Source: Pyxidicoccus trucidator
GTDB lineage: Bacteria > Myxococcota > Myxococcia > Myxococcales > Myxococcaceae
Assembly (NCBI RefSeq): GCF_010894435.1
Contig: NZ_JAAIXZ010000004.1
Span: forward strand, 234,300-298,299
DNA length: 64,000 nt
Direction: 5' to 3'
In this document: positions 18,522 to 26,598 of the stretch, in pieces
How the letters are laid out: each line of letters begins with the position of its first letter
How positions within the stretch are numbered: the first letter of the stretch is position 1
Translations under genes and position numbers: made by a program
The notes under the pieces: model-generated
The model's input: only the letters and a program-made list of their open reading frames with translations
What the model was told of the DNA's origin: nothing
Database searches by the model: none

Positions 18522-18551
18522 CGGGCCCCGGGTTCCGGACTCGGGGGCCCG
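18522..18551. terminator. Hairpin between hybrid kinase and ferredoxin-reductase genes
   Basis: 8-bp stem cgggcccc (18522-18529) / ggggcccg (18544-18551) with a 14-base loop that can pair partly. It sits between two convergent genes. Confidence 0.5.
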
Positions 18552-18556
18552 AGCGG

Positions 18557-19531
18557 CTACAAGTCCAGCACGAGCCGCTTGGAGCGGGCGCGAGACACGC
18601 AGACGAGCATGCGCTTGTCGCCCGCGGGCTCCTGCTGGAAGAAGGTGTCCCGGTGCTCGGGCTGGCCGTCGCAGACGCGGGTGAGACAGGTTCCGCACGA
18701 GCCGGCCTCGCAATCGCTGGCCACGCGCACCCCGTTGCGGCGGAGCACGTTGAGCACGGACTGGCCGGCGGGCACCTTGAGCACCTGGCCGGTGCTGCGA
18801 AGGGTCACCTCGAAGTCGGTGTCCTCCAGGCCGGTGGCGGCGTTGGTGCCCTCGGCGGTGAAGGACTCGAAGTGCACCTTCTCCCAGGGCCACCGGTGGT
18901 GGGTGGCGGCATCGCGCACCACCTTCATCAGTCCCCCGGGGCCGCAGCAGTAGAGCCGTGCGCCGGGACCCCGCGTGGCCAGCAGCGCCTTCACGTCCAG
19001 ACCCTTCGTCGGGTCTCCGCCGTCGAAGTAGAAGTGCACGCGGTCCGCGAAGGGCGCGGCGGAGAGCAGCTCGCGGAAGGCGGTGCGCTCGGGCGTGCGC
19101 GAGCAGTAGTGCAGCGTGTAGTTCGCGCCGGTGCGCTCGAGCAGCCGCACCATGGCCAGCATGGGGGTGATGCCGATGCCGCCCGCCACCAGCACGTAGC
19201 TGCGCGCGAACAGCAGGGGGAAGTTGTTGTTGGGCGGGCCGACTTCCAGCACGTCACCCACGTGCACGCGCTCGTGCATGGCGCGCGAGCCGCCGCGGCC
19301 CTTGTCATCGCGGTGCACGGCGATGACGTAGCGGTGCGTCTCCTCCGGGTCGTTGCAGAGCGAGTACGAGCGGACGTAGTCCCCCGGGCCCGGCACGCGG
19401 ACCTGCAGGTGGGCCCCGGCCTCGAACGCGGGCAGGGCGCCGCCCTCCTCGGAGACCAGCTCGTACGACAAGATGTCCTCGGCCTCGCGGTTGATGCTCG
19501 CGACCCGAACACGCAGGGTGTCATTCACCAT
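18557..19531 (-). CDS. PDR/VanB-family ferredoxin reductase (FMN/FAD, NAD, [2Fe-2S])
   Basis: 324 residues from MVNDTLRVRV (19531); a purine-rich GGGGAAGGGG lies just upstream and a longer frame is unsupported. Order of domains: flavin-binding barrel with RSYSLCNDPEE, nucleotide-binding domain with GGIGITPMLAMVR and the CGP motif (YCCGPGGLM), then a plant-type ferredoxin domain with CEAGSCGTC and a fourth Cys 28 residues on (LVCVS). This is the layout of oxygenase reductase components such as phthalate dioxygenase or vanillate demethylase reductase. It passes electrons from NAD(P)H to a partner oxygenase; no oxygenase gene is adjacent, so the partner is unknown. Confidence 0.9.
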   Translation of the reverse strand: MVNDTLRVRVASINREAEDILSYELVSEEGGALPAFEAGAHLQVRVPGPGDYVRSYSLCNDPEETHRYVIAVHRDDKGRGGSRAMHERVHVGDVLEVGPPNNNFPLLFARSYVLVAGGIGITPMLAMVRLLERTGANYTLHYCSRTPERTAFRELLSAAPFADRVHFYFDGGDPTKGLDVKALLATRGPGARLYCCGPGGLMKVVRDAATHHRWPWEKVHFESFTAEGTNAATGLEDTDFEVTLRSTGQVLKVPAGQSVLNVLRRNGVRVASDCEAGSCGTCLTRVCDGQPEHRDTFFQQEPAGDKRMLVCVSRARSKRLVLDL

Positions 19532-19975
19532 GGTGGTTCCCCTTCCCCTTGCTCGCCGCCGGCAGGACGCCCCCATCCCGGTGACATTGGCCCGGACATT
19601 GGGCAGCAGCCGGCCGGCCGGTGATTGCACCGGAGTACAGGGTGTCTGTCGGCTTCAAGTTGGCGCAACCTCGCGGAGGCTCGTGAAATGGAGTGAAAAC
19701 CCCGCCTCCTCCGCAACTCGGAGGTGACTTCGTCACGGTGCCGCGACACCGGGGCCTCCCGGCGGGGCAGGGCGATCGGCACCGCGGGCCGATGGGTGAC
19801 TGAAGCCGGGGACGCACGGCTGCCTGCCGGGCGTGCGGGGCAGCGAGCCATTCCCGAGCCCCTCCAGCATCCGGTTGGGGCCGTCCCCACCATGGAGGAC
19901 GTGCCGCGCTGCGCCAGGAGCCACGGGCTCGGGAGCGGCGAGTGCGCGGCCCCACGACCTCAGGGAGGTGAATTC
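19532..19975. other. Divergent intergenic region
   Basis: 444 bases between the reductase (minus) and hemerythrin (plus) genes. A short dyad, ccggtg-attg-caccgg (19618-19633), lies about 90 bases upstream of the reductase start and could be an operator. I see no clear promoter hexamers. Confidence 0.35.
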
Positions 19976-20620
19976 ATGGATGCCATCGCGTTGCTGAAGA
20001 CGGACCACAAGACGGTGGAGCAGCTCTTTCGCAAGTACGAGAAGGCGGGCCCCAACGCCCACAAGCTGAAGCGGAAGCTGGTGGACCAGCTGGTGCACGA
20101 GCTGTCCGTGCATGCCGCCATCGAGGAGCAGGTCTTCTACCCGGCGGTGCGTGCGCGCGCGGAGGAGCTGGGCGACGACGTGCTGAACGCGCTGGAGGAG
20201 CACCATGTGGTGAAGCTGGTGCTGGCGGAGCTGGACGCGATGCCGCCGGAGGCGGAGCGCTTCGATGCGAAGGTGCACGTGCTGATGGAGAACGTGCGCG
20301 CGCACGTGCTGGAGGAGGAGACCGAGCTGTTCCCGGCGGTGAAGAAGGCCTTCCGGCCGCAGGAGCTGCGGACGATGGCGGACGTGCTGGAGATGGCGAA
20401 GAAGGCGGCGCCGACGCGGCCGCACCCGGCGGCGCCGGACACGCCTCCTGGCAACCTGGTGGCGGGCGCGGTGTCGGCGGTGATGGACATCGGCCGGGAT
20501 GCGCTGCGGGCCGCGCGCCGGAAGGCGACGACCAAGGTTCGCTCGGTGGCCGGGCTCCGCCCGAGCCCGCGGCAGGGCACTCCGGCGTACGAAGCGGGTG
20601 GCGACGCGGCGAGCCCGTGA
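19976..20620 (+). CDS. Hemerythrin HHE-domain protein
   Basis: 214 residues; the ATG at 19976 has GGGAGGTG five bases before it. Residues 1-130 form a four-helix bundle with the expected iron ligands: His in LKTDHKTVEQLF, His and Glu in VHAAIEEQVFYPAV, His in ALEEHHVVKLVL, His and Glu in VRAHVLEEETELFPAV. The remaining 80 residues are Pro/Ala-rich and basic. Such proteins bind a di-iron centre and handle oxygen, nitric oxide or iron. No membrane segment, so cytoplasmic. Confidence 0.9.
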   Translation: MDAIALLKTDHKTVEQLFRKYEKAGPNAHKLKRKLVDQLVHELSVHAAIEEQVFYPAVRARAEELGDDVLNALEEHHVVKLVLAELDAMPPEAERFDAKVHVLMENVRAHVLEEETELFPAVKKAFRPQELRTMADVLEMAKKAAPTRPHPAAPDTPPGNLVAGAVSAVMDIGRDALRAARRKATTKVRSVAGLRPSPRQGTPAYEAGGDAASP

Positions 20621-20779
20621 CACTGCCGGGCCGGAGTGCCTGAGGTGCGAGAGGCCGGCGAGAGGAAGGCGAGCGGCCCCTGAACAGCGGAATGAATGCT
20701 GCGGGGGTCCTCGCCGTCCCAGGGGGTAAGGACGTCGCAACCCGACCCCCGTAGCTCTGGATTCGCCCGAGGAGGCGCC

Positions 20780-21538
20780 ATGCTCCACCCCCGACCTGTT
20801 CGTCCCTGGATTCTCACCGCGCTGTTGCTCACCGGCATGGTGGCCGCGGCCCAGCCCGCGCCTGTGTCCGCGCCGCGTCCGCAGGTGGACCCGACGGCGC
20901 GGACGATTCGCGTGGAGGGCACGGGCGAGGTGAAGGCGCAGCCGGACGAGGCCTTCATCGACCTGGCGGTGGAGACGCTGGCGCCGACCGCGAAGGCGGC
21001 GAGCGAGCAGAACGCGAAGCGGATGGAGAAGGTGATTGCGGCGCTGACGTCCGCGGGGATTGCGCGGCGGGAAATCCAGACGCGCAACTACGCGGTGTAT
21101 CCGGACTACGGGCCGCCGGCGCCCAACGAGACGGAGCCGAAGCTGCGGGGCTACCGGGTGAGCAACGTGGTGAGTGTCCACGTGACGGAGCTGTCGCGAG
21201 TGGGGAGCCTACTCGACCAGGCGTTGGCGGCGGGAGCGAACCGGGTGGACCAGGTGCGCTTCGGGCTGAGCCGTCAGGACGCGGTGCAGGGCGAGGCGCT
21301 CCGGCAGGCGGTGGCGCGAGCGCGCAAGTCGGCGGAGGTGCTGGCGGCGGCGCTGAACGTGAAGCTCGGCGCGGTGCTGGACGCGAGCACGGTGACGGAG
21401 CCGCCGAGGCTGTACCCGGCGAACTTCGCCATGGCGGAGATGGCGGATGCCCGCGCGACGACGACACCCATCCAGCCCGAGGAGCAGACGGTGCAGGCGA
21501 AGGTGACGCTCATCTTCCTCATCGAGGCCGCGAAGTAG
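20780..21538 (+). CDS. SIMPL-domain (DUF541) exported protein
   Basis: 252 residues from the ATG at 20780, directly after GAGGAGG; it opens a signal peptide (PWILTALLLTGMVAAAQPAP). The mature part is one SIMPL/DUF541 domain: IRVEGTGEVKAQPDEAFI at its start, YRVSNVVSVHVTELSRVGSL in the middle and VTLIFLIEA at the end. E. coli YggE, an oxidative-stress-related periplasmic protein, belongs to this family. Full length for the family. Function here not known in detail. Confidence 0.88.
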   Translation: MLHPRPVRPWILTALLLTGMVAAAQPAPVSAPRPQVDPTARTIRVEGTGEVKAQPDEAFIDLAVETLAPTAKAASEQNAKRMEKVIAALTSAGIARREIQTRNYAVYPDYGPPAPNETEPKLRGYRVSNVVSVHVTELSRVGSLLDQALAAGANRVDQVRFGLSRQDAVQGEALRQAVARARKSAEVLAAALNVKLGAVLDASTVTEPPRLYPANFAMAEMADARATTTPIQPEEQTVQAKVTLIFLIEAAK

Positions 21539-21710
21539 TCCACCGCGGGCCCACCCCTCCGTGTTCTGCCTGCGGAGCAGGGGGCCTGTCCTCCGCTGCC
21601 CGCCTGCTCCACCTCCCGGTCGGGGGCGCATGGGTTCTCGGGCGCCTGCACCGTCCGCATGTTGATGGGGAGGGAGCACTTCTTCTCCACGGGCGGGAGG
21701 GCACGAGACG

Positions 21711-22271
21711 ATGACAGGCGCACGCGGCTGGACGTTCCTGGCACTCGTGGTGGGAAGCCTGTGCCTCGGTTGTCGCGAGCAGGGCCCTGCGCCGGTAGGT
21801 CCCTCGGCGGGCGAGCGGGAAGGGCGCTCCGAGGTGCTGCGGAACCTCATGGCGTCGAAGGAGCAGGCGCCGGACCCGGAAGCGCTGAAGGGGCCCACCG
21901 CTTCGGTGCCGGAGGCGGTGCCGCCAGAGCCACCGGGGCAGGGAGGCTCGGGGCGTCCCGAGCAGACCCAGAGCGTGCAGGGCCGCGTGTCCTGGGTCGG
22001 AGACGATGAGCTGCTCCTCCTCGACGCTAGCGGAGAGGAGCGAGACCTCGAGGTGACTCCGCGCACGCGGCTCTTGAAGAACGGCGACTCCGTGAGCCTG
22101 CGCGCGCTGTACCAGGGCGACGAGGTTCGCGTGAGCTACGAGGAAGGCCCGGGAGGCTGGGTGGCGCACCAGGTGGAGGTGCTGCCAGAGCCGGAGCTCC
22201 TCCCTGACTTGAGCACCCGTCCCCGCCAGGGCCGCGCGCCGGAGGGTGGTTCGTCCGCGCCGCTCCGCTGA
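21711..22271 (+). CDS. Lipoprotein of unknown function
   Basis: 186 residues with lipoprotein signal MTGARGWTFLALVVGSLCLG then Cys21. A disordered Pro/Glu-rich region (about 22-85) precedes a small beta-rich domain (VQGRVSWVGDDELLLLDASG, DLEVTPRTRLLKNGDSVSL, YQGDEVRVSYEEGPGGWVA), which resembles the OB-like small domains seen in metal- or DUF5666-type exported proteins. The match is weak and I leave it unnamed. Confidence 0.75.
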   Translation: MTGARGWTFLALVVGSLCLGCREQGPAPVGPSAGEREGRSEVLRNLMASKEQAPDPEALKGPTASVPEAVPPEPPGQGGSGRPEQTQSVQGRVSWVGDDELLLLDASGEERDLEVTPRTRLLKNGDSVSLRALYQGDEVRVSYEEGPGGWVAHQVEVLPEPELLPDLSTRPRQGRAPEGGSSAPLR

Positions 22272-22340
22272 GCCGGGAGGACGCTCGCGCCGGCTGCCTT
22301 CACCCACGCGCCGGGGTCAGCGGCCCCTGCAAGCCCCACC

Positions 22341-25300
22341 TCAGAAGGTGCCGCCATCCGCGCGCCGGCCCGGTGATGACAGGAGCCCCGAGTTGAGCAC
22401 GGTGTGGAGGACGAAGCCGGCATCCGGTACGGCCTCGGGCATCCGGTTGATGGACACCCGGTCCACGGTGCTGGTGTAGCTCACCGAGTCCACGACGCCG
22501 CCATCCGGAGCCCGGAGGTTGGGCGTGTCGGAGTCGTTGTTGAGCCCGAGCTGTCCGGTGGAGGCGGCCAGGGTATTGGGCGTGCCGACCGGAAAGCCCC
22601 GGGGGCCGCCGAAGACGACGAAGGCCTGGCCCGCGGCCAGCGACGTTCCCGAGGGGAAGACGTGTCGCACGACGGCCGAGTCCCACAGACTCCAGCCGGA
22701 CAGGTCCGCGTGGGTGGCGCCGATGTTGACCACCTCGATGAACTCGTAATCGGTGTCCACCACGCCGCCATCGACGGCGGGCTCGTTGGCGAGCACCTCG
22801 TTGATGAGGAGGTCCGGAGCGGGCAGGGGGCCCGCGCCGCCTCCGCCAAGGTCATATTTGCTGACGACGGGGTAGTGGTCGCTGACGACGTTGCCGTAGT
22901 CGGGAATCCAGCTGTCGGGGCGCAGCACGCGGACGGAGCCGGACAGGTAGTTGTCGGCCAGCTCGTTGGTGGCGAGCGTGTGGTCGATGGCCTCGCGGTA
23001 GTTGACGGTGGTGCGCTCACCAGCGAGCGACAGCGGCCGGGTGATGAAGGTGTACTGCGAGGAGTCGAGCACGAAGGACTCGAAGGGGCTGGCCAGGTAG
23101 TTACCATCACCGCCACGGCTGATGGAGCGGTCGACGTCATCGTTCCAATCGCCGATGACGAGCACGCGCTCGGACGCCATGAGCGTGTCGAGGTGGTCCT
23201 TGAGCGCGTCGCTGGCGCGTTGCCGCTGGCCATAGGAGACCTCGTCCTCGAACGCCTTCATGTGGAGGACGATGACGACGAGTGACACATCCGCGCCCTG
23301 GACGCGCAGGGTGAAGTCCACGCGGAGGGGAGGCCGTCCGCCGAAGTCCGCGGCCTGGGCGGTGAGGATGAGCTGGGCGCTGCGGAATGTGAGGGAGTTG
23401 TCGTAGAGGATGCCGGGCTTCTGCTCCCCGTTGCTGTACCAGGACGAGCCGCCGGGGACGAAGGACACGTCATTGGCGAGGAAGCCGCTGTAGCCGGGAA
23501 GCTGGGCCTTGAGGGTGGCGAAGTCCTGGGAGTCCACCATCTCCACGAGTCCCCACACGTTGACCCCCGCGTCGCCGAGGATGTCGCGCGCGTAGGCAAT
23601 CTGCAGGTCATCGCTGGTGCCGCCATCGGAGGTGGAGTTCGGAGGCCCCTGGTTGGCCGCGCCGAACCACTCGAGGTTCCAGTGGCCCACGGTGAGCGGG
23701 GCGCTCGCGCTGCGCACGTTGAGCGACAGGACGCGAGAGTCCTGACGTGTCTCGGCATCGCGGACGGTGACGGTGAAGCTCGCGGAACCAGTCGCCGTGG
23801 GAGTCCCGGAGAAGACGCCCGAGGAGGACAGCGACAGCCCCGCGGGCAGTGAGCCCGTGTGGCTCCAGGACAGCGGGGCCCGTCCGCCAGTGGCGGAGAG
23901 CGAGGCGCTGTAGGGCTGACCGAGGAAGGCGTCGGGGAGCGAGGCCGTCGTCACGCGAGGAGGCACGTAGACGGGCAGCGTGAAGGTGCGCTCGCCGATG
24001 CGGCCATTGGCGTCGGAGACGCGCGCGGTGAAGGACGTGGTGCCGCTGTCAGGCGTGCCGCTGAGGTTTCCCGAGGACGACAGGGTGAGCCCCGAGGGGA
24101 GCGAGCCCGAGGCGACGCTCCAGAGCAGCGGAGGCTTGCCGCCGGAGGCGAGCAGCGAGGTGGAGTAGGGCTCGCCGCTGCGGGCCTCGGGAAGCGGGTT
24201 GGCGGTGATGGAGGGGTACGTGTACGTGGAGAGCGAGAAGCTCCGCGAGTGGGTGCGGCCATTGGCGTCGGAGACGATGACCTGCCCGGAAGTCGTGCCC
24301 GTGGACGGAGGCAGCCCGGAGAGCTGGCCGCTGCCGGAGAGTGTCAGCCACGCGGGCAGGACCTCCGGCGTGAAGAAGGAGTAGGGCGCTTTCCCGCCGG
24401 TGACGACGTACGTGGCGCTGAAGGGCTCGGACACATAGCCCTCGAGCTGGAGCGCCGGGCCCGAGAGGACAGGCGGCCGATACACCGCGAGGGAGAGCGC
24501 GCGGGTGGAGGTGCGCCCGCCGCTGTCGGTGACGCGGACCGTGAACGACGAGGACGCAGCGCTGGCCCCGGGAGTACCGGCGAGGGTATTGCCGCCAGAC
24601 ACCAGGGCAAGGCCCGGAGGCAGTGTGCCCGAGTCGATGGACCAGGAGTGCGGCGCGCGTCCGCCGGTGGCGGTGAGGCTGCCGACATAGGACAGGCCCA
24701 CGTACGCATCGGGAAGCGAGGTGGTGGTGACGGTGGGCGGCCCGTAGATGGTGAGCGACAGGAGGCGGCTGTCCGTCCTGCCGCCGCCATCGGTGACGCG
24801 AACGGTGAAGGAGGCAGCGCCGATGGCGGAGGGAGTCCCGCTCAGCGTGCCATCCGAGGCCAGGAGCAGCCCCGAGGGAGGGGTGCCGGAGGCGAGGGAC
24901 CAGGTGAGCGGGCTCCGGCCGCCCGAGACGGAGAGGCGGGTGCTGTAGGGCAGGCCCGGGTCTCCATCCGGAAGCGAGGTGGTGGTGATGGAGGGAGGCG
25001 CGTGGACGGTGAAGGAGACGGAGCGCGCCACGGAGCGGCCGTTGGCGTCACGCGCGATGACGTCGAACGCGAAGAGTCCTGCCTGGGTGGGGCTGCCATG
25101 GAGGAGCCCTTCCTCTGCGAGCGTGAGTCCCGGTGGAAGCTGTCCCGAAGCGGTGAAGCGCAGGGGCGCCTTGCCACCGGAGGGAGAGAAGGGGAGCACG
25201 ACGTTGGCACCGGCGTAGACGCTCTGCGCGGACACGGCGGCGAGCGAGGGCGGTGCATACGTGGTGAGAGACACCTCGCGCGTATCGGTGTCGAGCTCGG

Positions 25301-26414
25301 CGTCGGTGACGCGCACGGTGAAGGCGGTGGTGCCGACGGTGGACGAAGTGCCGTCGAGCGCGCCCGAGTCGAGGAGCCGGAGTCCGGCGGGCACGGAGCC
25401 CTCCGTGAGCGCCCAGGTGTATGGAGGCTGTCCGCCCGCGGCGGAGAGCCCGTGTCCATAGGCGGCATCGGTGTACGCGTCTGGCAGGGTGGTGGGAGTG
25501 ACGGTGAGCCCGTCCCGGACGGTGAGCAGGAAGGATGCGGAGGCGCTGCGGTCGTTGACGTCCTGGACCTCGACGGTGAAGAACGCGGCGCCCGCGGCGG
25601 TGGGAGTGCCGAGCACGGAGCTGCCCTCCAGCCGGAGCCCCGAGGGCAGCGAGCCCGAGGCGATGCGGAGGGAGAGCGGGGCCCGGCCGCCCGTGGCGTG
25701 CAGGGAGGCCGAGTAGGGCACGCCAACGACGGCGAGGTCGAGCGAGGTGCTGGAGAAGGCCGGAGGCGCGAAGACGGAGAGCGTGAAGTCGCGCTGGGCG
25801 GAGAGGCCGGAGGCGTCCTGGACGCGGAGGGTGAAGGCGAAGGTGCCGGCGCCCACGGGTGCACCGGAGAAGCGACCATTCGCGCCCAGCCGCACGCCCG
25901 AGGGCAGTGAGCCGCTGGCCAGCACCCAGGTATAGGGGAGCGTGCCGCCGGAAGCGGCGAGCAGAGAGGTGTACTCGCTGCCGAGATACGCATCCGGAAG
26001 CGCCGAGGTGATGAAGTCAAAGCCAGCACCGAGGACTTCAATGCCAAGCGTTCCACGAGCGGACCGTCCGGCCGAGTCACGGACCTCGACGGTGAAGGAG
26101 ACCGTGCCCGGGGCGGAGGGAGTGCCGGCGATTTCGCCCGAGCTGGAGAACGTCAGGCCCACGGGCAGGGCGCCCTCGACGAGGTGCCACGAGTACGCGG
26201 GGGAGCCGCCGGAAGCGGCCAGGGTGGCGCGGTAGGGCTGGGCGACGGTGGCGGCCGGGAGCGCCTCGGTGGACAGGGTGAGGGAGGAGTCCCCCCCGTC
26301 CGTGGAGTCCGTCCCCGCGTCCGTGAAGGGAACGAGCGGAGCGACGGGCGTTGAGCCAGGACACGCGGTCAGCAGCAGGGCGAGCAGCAGCGAAAGGGCG
26401 CGGGGGAACCGCAT
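22341..26414 (-). CDS. Lipoprotein with ten putative-Ig repeats, an exonuclease/phosphatase domain and a lamin-tail domain
   Basis: 1357 residues from MRFPRALSLLLALLLTAC (26414), a clear lipoprotein signal. Residues about 50-970 are ten He_PIG-type repeats of about 88 residues, each with a SLPDAxxGxPYSxxLxAxGG opening and an LPxGLxLxxxGxLxGTP closing. Next comes an endonuclease/exonuclease/phosphatase domain: VGHWNLEWFG, KPGILYDN, VVIVLHMKAF, VIGDWNDDVD, REAIDHTL and VSDHYPVVSKYDL supply the Asn/Glu/Asp/His set of that fold. The C-terminal 110 residues are a lamin-tail domain (LLINEVLANEP, EFIEVVNIG, DLSGWSLWD). Likely a surface-displayed nuclease on a long stalk. The next gene upstream also ends in a lamin-tail domain. 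Confidence 0.9.
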   Translation of the reverse strand: MRFPRALSLLLALLLTACPGSTPVAPLVPFTDAGTDSTDGGDSSLTLSTEALPAATVAQPYRATLAASGGSPAYSWHLVEGALPVGLTFSSSGEIAGTPSAPGTVSFTVEVRDSAGRSARGTLGIEVLGAGFDFITSALPDAYLGSEYTSLLAASGGTLPYTWVLASGSLPSGVRLGANGRFSGAPVGAGTFAFTLRVQDASGLSAQRDFTLSVFAPPAFSSTSLDLAVVGVPYSASLHATGGRAPLSLRIASGSLPSGLRLEGSSVLGTPTAAGAAFFTVEVQDVNDRSASASFLLTVRDGLTVTPTTLPDAYTDAAYGHGLSAAGGQPPYTWALTEGSVPAGLRLLDSGALDGTSSTVGTTAFTVRVTDAELDTDTREVSLTTYAPPSLAAVSAQSVYAGANVVLPFSPSGGKAPLRFTASGQLPPGLTLAEEGLLHGSPTQAGLFAFDVIARDANGRSVARSVSFTVHAPPSITTTSLPDGDPGLPYSTRLSVSGGRSPLTWSLASGTPPSGLLLASDGTLSGTPSAIGAASFTVRVTDGGGRTDSRLLSLTIYGPPTVTTTSLPDAYVGLSYVGSLTATGGRAPHSWSIDSGTLPPGLALVSGGNTLAGTPGASAASSSFTVRVTDSGGRTSTRALSLAVYRPPVLSGPALQLEGYVSEPFSATYVVTGGKAPYSFFTPEVLPAWLTLSGSGQLSGLPPSTGTTSGQVIVSDANGRTHSRSFSLSTYTYPSITANPLPEARSGEPYSTSLLASGGKPPLLWSVASGSLPSGLTLSSSGNLSGTPDSGTTSFTARVSDANGRIGERTFTLPVYVPPRVTTASLPDAFLGQPYSASLSATGGRAPLSWSHTGSLPAGLSLSSSGVFSGTPTATGSASFTVTVRDAETRQDSRVLSLNVRSASAPLTVGHWNLEWFGAANQGPPNSTSDGGTSDDLQIAYARDILGDAGVNVWGLVEMVDSQDFATLKAQLPGYSGFLANDVSFVPGGSSWYSNGEQKPGILYDNSLTFRSAQLILTAQAADFGGRPPLRVDFTLRVQGADVSLVVIVLHMKAFEDEVSYGQRQRASDALKDHLDTLMASERVLVIGDWNDDVDRSISRGGDGNYLASPFESFVLDSSQYTFITRPLSLAGERTTVNYREAIDHTLATNELADNYLSGSVRVLRPDSWIPDYGNVVSDHYPVVSKYDLGGGGAGPLPAPDLLINEVLANEPAVDGGVVDTDYEFIEVVNIGATHADLSGWSLWDSAVVRHVFPSGTSLAAGQAFVVFGGPRGFPVGTPNTLAASTGQLGLNNDSDTPNLRAPDGGVVDSVSYTSTVDRVSINRMPEAVPDAGFVLHTVLNSGLLSSPGRRADGGTF

Positions 26415-26510
26415 GAAGACTCCGGCCCACCAGTGCAGGGCCCACGGAAGAAAGTGCCCGACACTGTAGTGCCTCCCTGTGAACAGTGGGCACGGGTCCC
26501 TACTCACCCA

Positions 26511-26554
26511 CCCACAAAAGAAAAGGGCCGCGGTTCCCTGGGGAACCGCGGCCC
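26511..26554 (-). terminator. Strong rho-independent terminator
   Basis: Perfect 14-bp inverted repeat (26525-26538 / 26541-26554) with a 2-base spacer. On the minus strand the stem is followed by TTTTCTTTTGTGGG, giving a true T tract. It lies 45 bases past the stop codon of the lamin-tail lipoprotein gene at 26599-29229 and is the clearest terminator in the window. Confidence 0.9.
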
Positions 26555-26598
26555 GGATGCTTCAACCGTGGGAACTCAGTCCCACAGCGCAGTCTTCA

